From positions 1 through 56,977 of the forward strand of contig JAMOTK010000012.1 of assembly GCA_027062365.1 (NCBI GenBank): 56,977 nucleotides of DNA, written 5' to 3'. The first letter of the stretch is position 1. The number at the start of each line of letters is the position of its first letter. The notes beneath the pieces were generated by a model. That model did no database searches, was not told the origin of the DNA, and saw only the letters and a program-made list of their open reading frames with translations. This DNA comes from Sulfurovum sp. (lineage in GTDB: Bacteria; Campylobacterota; Campylobacteria; Campylobacterales; Sulfurovaceae). The translations under genes were made by a program, and so were the position numbers. Shown here piece after piece: positions 51,710 through 56,977 of this stretch.

Positions 51710-52735
51710 TCAAATTGTCATATTTATATTTAAAAAATTTTTTATCTCTCTATCAAAGTCCGATTCTATTTTTTGTATTTTATTAAATGAGTCATATTCT
51801 CTATAGGCTTTATCTATTGCTTCTTTTCTTGAAACTTTTCCATACTCTTCAAGTATATTATACTCATTAAATTCAAGAAATTTATTAACAGAATTTGCTA
51901 CTTTTTCCATAGTTAAAAGATTATTATTTTCTATAATCCTCTCAATATAATCAAAATATCCACTAATAGCCCTCTCTAATCTTTTTATCTCTTCTTCTTT
52001 CAAATAATTTTTAGCTACCACCGTATCAGATTTCAATACTCTTCCATTAGGTGAATTCTTCCAAGTCTGTAGCCCCATAAAAGGCTTTTCTTTATCTGAT
52101 TTCTCATAAATTATCTCTGCTGAAGTTTGTCCACTAATAGCAAAGTGAAATTTATTTTGCACCGTAGCATAAAAATCTTTTGTCGTCTGAGAATTTTTAT
52201 CATAATCCATACTACACTCTGCAAAGATATCTGTAATCTGCTGATATATCCGTCTCTCACTCGTACGAATAGAACGCACTCGTTCAAGTAATTCTCTAAA
52301 ATAATCCTTACCAAAATATGTACCATTTTTCATTCTCTCATCATCAAGAACAAATCCCTTAATAATAAACTCTTTCAATAGCTTAGTAGCCCATATTCTA
52401 AACTGTGTGGCTTGTGAAGAATTCACACGATAGCCCACTGATAAGATTGCATCAAGGTTATAGAAATTAATATTTCTCTTTACTTCTCTATTCCCCTCTT
52501 TTTGAACTATTGGGGATTTCCTAATAGTTGCATCTTCTTCTAATTCATTAGTTTTATATATATTCTTCAAATGTTCATTTATCGTTGAAACATCTACACT
52601 AAAAAGCTCTGCTATCCTTTTTTGAGGAAGCCAAAGCGTCTCATTATGTAGATAAGTTTCTACTTTTATTTCGTTGTTTGGAGTGCTATATAATAAAAAT
52701 TCTGTTAGTTCATCTTTTAGTGTTATATTATTCAT
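51710..52735 (-). CDS. RhuM-family protein
   Basis: A 341-residue protein resembling RhuM ('virulence protein RhuM'), originally named from Salmonella SPI-3. Recognisable blocks are LWLPQKRIAELFSVDVSTINEHLKNIY (an HTH-like start), NFYNLDAILSVGYRVNSSQATQFRIWATKLL and GFVLDDERMKNG. The molecular function is unknown; members often sit within or beside restriction-modification loci, as here. Its start overlaps the end of the specificity-subunit gene by one base, so it is the third gene of the same operon. Confidence 0.85.
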   Translation of the reverse strand: MNNITLKDELTEFLLYSTPNNEIKVETYLHNETLWLPQKRIAELFSVDVSTINEHLKNIYKTNELEEDATIRKSPIVQKEGNREVKRNINFYNLDAILSVGYRVNSSQATQFRIWATKLLKEFIIKGFVLDDERMKNGTYFGKDYFRELLERVRSIRTSERRIYQQITDIFAECSMDYDKNSQTTKDFYATVQNKFHFAISGQTSAEIIYEKSDKEKPFMGLQTWKNSPNGRVLKSDTVVAKNYLKEEEIKRLERAISGYFDYIERIIENNNLLTMEKVANSVNKFLEFNEYNILEEYGKVSRKEAIDKAYREYDSFNKIQKIESDFDREIKNFLNINMTI

Positions 52736-53778
52736 TAGTTACCTACTTTATTATTCGTATACAAAACCACATCTTTTATCACCATCTTCTGAACAGCAGA
52801 GATAAGGGTTTGCATGATTTTGTAATCGGGCTTTTTGTTTTTGGTTGGGAGGGAAATATTTAATTCATCTGCATCTTTTGCATAAAAATTTCTTCCATAA
52901 TGGAAATTTCCTGTATAAGATGATTTATGAATAGCAGATGTTACAAAAATTGATGCAAATTTTTCTAATTTTTGAGTATGAACAATAGCTATATGGTCAT
53001 CTCCTCCATATTTATAATCTCGGTATTTCGCAGAACCAAACATATCTATGGTTGTGGTATTTTCTGAAAATATAGTTACATCATTTCCAATAAATGCTGA
53101 AATTCCTTCATTCGTTTCACCTGCTGTTACAAATGCCAAAGTACCTTCTACTCTATCAGAACTTTTCAATCGTCTACCACGCGTTGAATTTCCAAAAAGT
53201 TTTTTAAGATTAAACTCACCCCAATCAAATCTTTGATTTTTAAAGTCTTCCAAAACCTTTTCTTCTTCAACAGTCAAAACATAATCCTTTAATCCACTAA
53301 CTTCTAAATAAGCGTCTAACTTCTCTATGCGTTCGGCTTCTATTTGGGCTATAAAACTTTCCATAAAATCAAAATCTATTTTTTTGTTTTTGGTTGGGAG
53401 TTGGATTTTTGTTTTATTCATTGCTTCACGATTAAATTTATTTCCATAATCATATTTATTAAAAGTTGAAACTCTACAAGCAGAAATAATAAAACTTGCT
53501 ATAGCTTGATTAAATGCTTCAAACTTTGGAACTAGATGTTGAATATGGGAATAACCTATAAAATCATTTGCTTGATAATACATTGTTTCTGCACCTAATG
53601 TTGTATCAGAACAACTTATTGTATTCCCTTTATTATTTGCTTTTAAGTTAGAAAAGCCCATTACTCCATTATTGATTGAAGAATTTGAAACTAATACTAC
53701 ACTTCCATTTGCTGATATGATTTCTTCATTTTTAAATTTATAATATTTAGTTGGATTTATCTCAAACAAATCACCCAA
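52735..53778 (-). CDS. Restriction-modification specificity subunit (HsdS-like)
   Basis: A 347-residue specificity protein with two target-recognition domains (about 1-125 and 190-310) separated by conserved helices (about 131-185) and ending in a shorter second helix block. The phrase LPTKNKK closes each recognition domain (127-133 and 310-316). The start is unclear: the frame is open upstream to 53844 and residues [22 protein letters not shown] look like a genuine N terminus, but there is no ATG, GTG or TTG until the TTG at 53778, which has GGTGAG upstream. Size and partner fit a BcgI-B type subunit. Confidence 0.83.
   Translation of the reverse strand: MGDLFEINPTKYYKFKNEEIISANGSVVLVSNSSINNGVMGFSNLKANNKGNTISCSDTTLGAETMYYQANDFIGYSHIQHLVPKFEAFNQAIASFIISACRVSTFNKYDYGNKFNREAMNKTKIQLPTKNKKIDFDFMESFIAQIEAERIEKLDAYLEVSGLKDYVLTVEEEKVLEDFKNQRFDWGEFNLKKLFGNSTRGRRLKSSDRVEGTLAFVTAGETNEGISAFIGNDVTIFSENTTTIDMFGSAKYRDYKYGGDDHIAIVHTQKLEKFASIFVTSAIHKSSYTGNFHYGRNFYAKDADELNISLPTKNKKPDYKIMQTLISAVQKMVIKDVVLYTNNKVGN
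52832..52851. repeat. 20-bp direct repeat in the specificity gene, copy 1
   Basis: TTTTTGTTTTTGGTTGGGAG, identical to the copy at 53381-53400 and 549 bases (183 codons) away. Both encode LPTKNKK at the end of a recognition domain. Confidence 0.9.
53381..53400. repeat. 20-bp direct repeat in the specificity gene, copy 2
   Basis: Exact second copy of the repeat at 52832-52851, same strand and frame. Such identical blocks allow recombination that swaps or deletes a recognition domain without shifting the frame. Confidence 0.9.
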
Positions 53779-53828
53779 TCTAAACTCACCCCACTTAACG
53801 CTTTTTAATTGCTCGTTAAGTAGGGTAT

Positions 53829-55859
53829 TTACTTTCCCTCTTCACCTCTTTGTTTTAATATACTGCTTACTTCCCAAGACAAATAATCACTTACAGTTTT
53901 TTTGAAATCTTCTAAAGTAGGTTTGGTGTCAATAGGGGCTGATTGATTCCAATCTGCTCCGTCTAAAGGGTTTATATTTCCCTCGTAATACTCTTTATCT
54001 GTAAAAATATTTAACTTCTTTTTACCAAATCTTACTAAATTGACTATCTCTTCATAGCGTTGTGTGGCTTGATTGGTATTTTTTAGGTTGTTGCTTCCTT
54101 TTTTACGGTTGGTTCTTGTATATCCATCATCGCTAAAATCTATAAACTTGACTGTTTCGTCTGCCTCATGGGGTTCTCCTACTTTGAAAACATAGATATT
54201 GGTTTGTACACTTGATTTGCCTATAAAAATATCTATGGGCATTTTGATACTTGCTACAAGCGTATGATTTGCTAAAATATCTCTATTATAATCTCTTGCT
54301 TTTCCACTTCCTGCTGAATTTTGAATAATAATTGCCCCATAACCTCTATTCATCATATTTAAGGCTTTTTCAACAAAAATCATACCATTTCCTTCTGCCG
54401 AATAAGGAGGATTAAGCACAAAAGCATTGGCAGGAAATGAATTCTCTGTATTGCCAAAGCCATAATTTCCATCAAAATCTTTGAGTGAGTCTTTATTTAA
54501 TATATTAGAACTTCCATCACCCATCAAAATCATATTGAGAATGGCTAACATATAGATATTTGATAAAACTTCCAATCCCAAAAGTTGTTCTGCTTTGATT
54601 TGAAGCTGTTTTTCTCTCAGTTTATCGGGTGATGTAATCTTATCTTGTGCATCATCTAACATCTCATTCATAGCTGAGACCAATAATCCTGCTGAACCAG
54701 TGGCAAAATCCCATACGAAAGAGTCTTTATTAACTCGTGAGAGTTTAACCAAAAGTGTAGCCACATAAGAAGGTGTGAGGACTACATCATTGAGTTTATC
54801 TTGGGTAAATCCAAGCCAAGAGTACATTTCATTAAATAGTTTTCCTGTAAAGTCTGTGGTTAAATCTATTTTATAATAAAATCCCAAATCATCTACTACT
54901 TTTACAAAAACTTTTCTAAGTTGGCTCTCCCCATTTTCAACTTTGTTGATATTTTCTGTCAAGAGTGTGTTTGATAGCGTTCTTATAATCAATTCTTTTT
55001 TATCTTGTGGTATATCTCTTTCATTCAAAAATTCTATGATTTTATTGATGAGTATGTCCCCATCTCTTTTTCCCTCTTCTTCAGATGATTTTAGCTCATT
55101 TTTTTCAAGCCTTTTTACTTTCCCATCTACTCCGATATTGGCAATAATAACAGAAGCAACAAGATAGACACGGTCATTTTCTCCTAGCCCTTTTTCATTT
55201 TTATAAATATCATTATTCAGTCTTACTAAATTAGTATCAATCTCTCTTTCTCTTTGTTCTTTGACAAATGCTAACTCTTCTTTGCCTAGTTCTAAAGTTT
55301 TTACTTTTTTAATAAAATTATCAAAATTATGAGAAGCCAAAAAAGAAAAATCGGAATACTCACCTACTTTTTTTCCTGCTCCTAAGTTTGATTTTGAAGT
55401 GGAAACAAAATAAACAGAAATTTGATGTTTTATTTCTCCTTTTGCATCTTTATAGCCCGTCATTCCAATAGCGATAATATCTTTATAATCTGTATGATGT
55501 AACAACGCAGTAGCATAGTGTACTGCTCCATTGAGTGCATAATTTTTTATATTATTAAAGTGTGGTTCTAGTTTGGCATTTTTATTTTCTACTTGTCCTT
55601 TGCTATCTAGCTTTTCTAACTTGCCTTTGAGTCCTTTGTATTCAATCAAAATAGGAAAATAATTCCCCTCTTTATCTTTTAAAAGTAGCTTTGCATCAGG
55701 ACGATTACCACCTTTGCCACCACCTTTGGAGAAATAATCATTTAATGCACTATCTATCTCAGTATTTAACTCTTCTTGTTCAAGTTTATAATCTAAGTCA
55801 TAAGACTTTAACCACCCATTGGCTAAGTCTACGATATTTGGTTCTATTGATTTTGCCAT
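53829..55859 (-). CDS. Fused restriction endonuclease-methyltransferase subunit (BcgI-A-like, HsdM-type)
   Basis: A 676-residue protein. Residues about 1-220 contain a PD-(D/E)xK-like pattern: Pro54-Asp55 in NRPDAKL and Glu73-x-Lys75 in LIEYKG. Residues about 330-650 are an adenine-N6 methyltransferase: [10 protein letters not shown] (384-393, SAM motif I) and NPPY (483-486). Plain HsdM proteins lack such a nuclease segment; the size and the two-gene operon with a specificity subunit match type IIB systems such as BcgI. No hsdR is seen. Its stop lies inside the open frame that leads into the specificity gene. Nuclease activity is inferred from motif only. Confidence 0.78.
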   Translation of the reverse strand: MAKSIEPNIVDLANGWLKSYDLDYKLEQEELNTEIDSALNDYFSKGGGKGGNRPDAKLLLKDKEGNYFPILIEYKGLKGKLEKLDSKGQVENKNAKLEPHFNNIKNYALNGAVHYATALLHHTDYKDIIAIGMTGYKDAKGEIKHQISVYFVSTSKSNLGAGKKVGEYSDFSFLASHNFDNFIKKVKTLELGKEELAFVKEQREREIDTNLVRLNNDIYKNEKGLGENDRVYLVASVIIANIGVDGKVKRLEKNELKSSEEEGKRDGDILINKIIEFLNERDIPQDKKELIIRTLSNTLLTENINKVENGESQLRKVFVKVVDDLGFYYKIDLTTDFTGKLFNEMYSWLGFTQDKLNDVVLTPSYVATLLVKLSRVNKDSFVWDFATGSAGLLVSAMNEMLDDAQDKITSPDKLREKQLQIKAEQLLGLEVLSNIYMLAILNMILMGDGSSNILNKDSLKDFDGNYGFGNTENSFPANAFVLNPPYSAEGNGMIFVEKALNMMNRGYGAIIIQNSAGSGKARDYNRDILANHTLVASIKMPIDIFIGKSSVQTNIYVFKVGEPHEADETVKFIDFSDDGYTRTNRKKGSNNLKNTNQATQRYEEIVNLVRFGKKKLNIFTDKEYYEGNINPLDGADWNQSAPIDTKPTLEDFKKTVSDYLSWEVSSILKQRGEEGK

Positions 55860-56053
55860 TTATTTTATCTCCTCTAGATTCTCATCTATTATACTATATC
55901 TCTTTTTATGATATTCATCAAAAATAAGCCTATTAATATTAGATTTTATTTTTTATTTAAATTTATAGATATGGTTTTTTTCTTTTGATTATTTAATTTT
56001 TATTCTATTATTTTTATCATATTTTAGCTAAAGGTTGATTTACTTGAGCTTCT
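55860..56053. other. AT-rich gap upstream of the restriction-modification operon
   Basis: 194 bases of very AT-rich sequence holding the minus-strand control region of the methyltransferase gene. No gene and no clear terminator for the AraC-like gene are visible. Confidence 0.5.
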
Positions 56054-56617
56054 CTAAAGTTCTCTATTTACTTCCCTCACTCTAGCATACGCTTTAAATG
56101 TCAAACCTGTTCTTAGATTAAATATTTTATCCAAAATCTTTCTTGGGATATTGGCTATGGCTAAGATTTCGTCTATGGAGTATGCATTGCCTTGTTGGTC
56201 TAGTAAGGCAATGATTTTCATCATGTTAAAGGGGAGTTTACTTGGGGTTAGGCGATTTTTTAGATAGCTTTCTACTGTCTCTTTGGGGATATTTTTTTCT
56301 ATGAAGATGGGTTCTTTTGGGCTTTGCATGAGGGTGGGCATCTGTGCTTCATAAAAGAAAGAAGCCCCTGCTCCTTTAAATCTTATGGCTATGAGGTTTA
56401 GACTTTGAGGGGAGTCAATAGCAATAGCATCTTCATACGCATTAAGGAGAATGGCTTGAAAAGGCTCTATAGGGTACGTCTTATGTTCAATCGTTATCTC
56501 ATAAGAAGTTTCTTGATTGAGTAAGACTATCATGCCACCGTTTGAGATGAGGGCATAGCTTTTACATGCTTCTATCATATCGTATCGTTCTATATATTTT
56601 TGTAATTTTTTATCCAT
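56054..56617 (-). CDS. AraC-like regulator lacking the second helix-turn-helix
   Basis: A 187-residue protein. Residues about 20-100 look like a cupin-type sensor part (SNGGMIVLLNQETSYEI...LNLIAIRFKGAGASFFYEAQ). The C terminus has one AraC-type HTH: YSIDEILAIANIPRKILDKIFNLRTGLTFKAYARVREVNREL, then stops, whereas AraC proteins normally carry a second HTH of about 45 residues. I see no continuation in other frames. It may be decayed or act as a one-HTH protein. A -10 box lies five bases before its ATG with no ribosome binding site. Confidence 0.6.
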   Translation of the reverse strand: MDKKLQKYIERYDMIEACKSYALISNGGMIVLLNQETSYEITIEHKTYPIEPFQAILLNAYEDAIAIDSPQSLNLIAIRFKGAGASFFYEAQMPTLMQSPKEPIFIEKNIPKETVESYLKNRLTPSKLPFNMMKIIALLDQQGNAYSIDEILAIANIPRKILDKIFNLRTGLTFKAYARVREVNREL

Positions 56618-56622
56618 ACGAT

Positions 56623-56628
56623 ATTATA
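56623..56628 (-). promoter_or_regulatory. -10 box just before the AraC-like start (leaderless candidate)
   Basis: TATAAT on the minus strand at 56623-56628, only five bases (ATCGT) from the ATG at 56617. Transcription would begin at or next to the start codon. Confidence 0.5.
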
Positions 56629-56760
56629 GCTTAACTTTCGCACCAAAAAACTTCCCAAAAACCTATCAAAACTCCCAAGAGAGAATAAAATAGAGTGATA
56701 AAGATATAAGCCTTGACAAGAATTTAGAAATGCAAATAATTTAAGAAAAATATCCTCTAC

Positions 56761-56782
56761 AAAGCCCTATATACGGGGCTTT
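56761..56782 (+). other. GC-paired hairpin before the right-edge gene
   Basis: AAAGCCC (56761-56767) pairs with GGGCTTT (56776-56782) and is followed by one further T before AG. It is terminator-like but lies directly upstream of a -10 box TATAAT (56787-56792). The rest of 56618-56816 shows no gene. Confidence 0.45.
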
Positions 56783-56816
56783 TAGCTATAATATACCTTA
56801 TAAAAAGAGGGTAAAA

Positions 56817-56977
56817 ATGTCTATTGAAATACAAATCATCAACATCATACATGAAAAGTTAAAGAATCCAATCTATAAGACTATGCAGATACTTAATCTC
56901 AAAACTATCTTAGCTAAAAGTAATTTCACTAAAAAAGAAGGAGTTGCTGTACACATGGTAATCTTACATTTTGTGTA
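56817..56977 (+). CDS. Start of an unidentified gene, possibly a transposase
   Basis: An ATG at 56817, preceded by AAGAGGG and TATAAT, opens a frame that runs off the right edge (53 residues visible, MSIEIQIINIIHEKLKNPIY...). The Lys/Leu/Ile-rich start and the MVILHFV segment vaguely resemble N termini of IS4-type transposases that I recall from this phylum, but no DDE motif is in view. No terminal inverted repeat is identified. Treat it as an unknown partial gene. Confidence 0.4.
   Translation, partial: MSIEIQIINIIHEKLKNPIYKTMQILNLKTILAKSNFTKKEGVAVHMVILHFV

Noticed and set aside
53829-55859. Ordinary type I methyltransferase with a missing hsdR
   Set aside because: The N-terminal PD-(D/E)xK-like segment and two-gene layout fit a BcgI-like system better; a distant hsdR cannot be excluded from this window.

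Overview
The window looks like a piece of a low-GC Campylobacterota (Epsilonproteobacteria) chromosome, closest in flavour to Sulfurovum or Sulfurimonas-type organisms. The evidence is family content and gene order recalled from that phylum: ffh, an RluA-type gene, waaA, an HP0958-type zinc-ribbon gene and a nif3-like gene; argS-tatA-gmk followed by the 'acidic protein' locus; dnaG, a TPR gene, rnc, aroC and rnhB; miaB, a DUF374 gene and an HP0268-like gene. A glutamine synthetase with Phe at the usual adenylylation Tyr and a MOMP-like porin agree. There is no rRNA or CRISPR array. Three tRNA genes are present: Arg(GCG), Phe(GAA) and Ala(GGC).

Layout. 1-3588 (minus) is the ffh to nif3 housekeeping run. 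3600-5122 (minus) is an inserted three-gene toxin-antitoxin-like cassette: small antitoxin-like protein, RelE-like toxin and RES-domain protein. 5304-5801 is yajQ. 5895-10380 is an AGA/ATA-codon-rich tripartite exporter (membrane fusion protein, FtsX-type permease, ATPase, TolC) headed by a truncated DUF2141 gene. 10438-12916 holds a small Cys-rich protein and a stand-alone cytoplasmic formate dehydrogenase behind a promoter region with repeated operator-like boxes. 12917-13750 is a gene-poor patch with an orphan XRE gene and tRNA-Arg.

13802-34465 is mostly core: a UDG-like protein, menaquinone and phospholipid enzymes, PHP phosphatase, glnA, murD, porin, rimO, tilS, a Xer-type recombinase, DUF374 acyltransferase, miaB, nusA, lower glycolysis (gap-pgk-tpiA), nadD-rsfS, argS and tatA. 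34532-38354 holds gmk, a receiver-like protein and a rhodanese/LysM/rhodanese operon whose LysM protein carries a 12-copy 18-bp tandem repeat.

38422-42338 is the most distinctive segment. It is a five-gene operon of UbiA-type phosphoribosyltransferase, GtrA, DprE1-like oxidase, DprE2-like reductase and HAD-IB phosphatase. Together these match the mycobacterial route from PRPP to polyprenyl-phosphoryl-D-arabinofuranose, with the HAD enzyme as the likely phosphatase. The window encodes no recognisable arabinosyltransferase, so the final acceptor is unknown. The DprE1-like protein has Ala where Mycobacterium tuberculosis DprE1 has the benzothiazinone-reactive Cys387.

42505-49278 is the PPIase, dnaG, TPR, rnc, aroC, DUF945-like, rnhB block. 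dnaG and the TPR gene diverge from a perfect 18-bp palindrome that supplies a -10 box on each strand, and dnaG appears to be leaderless. 49324-56617 is accessory: a RelE/RHH toxin-antitoxin pair, recQ, a RhuM-family protein, and a two-gene restriction-modification system whose methyltransferase carries an N-terminal PD-(D/E)xK-like nuclease segment (BcgI-like, no separate HsdR seen). A short AraC-like regulator and the start of an unidentified, possibly transposase, gene close the window.
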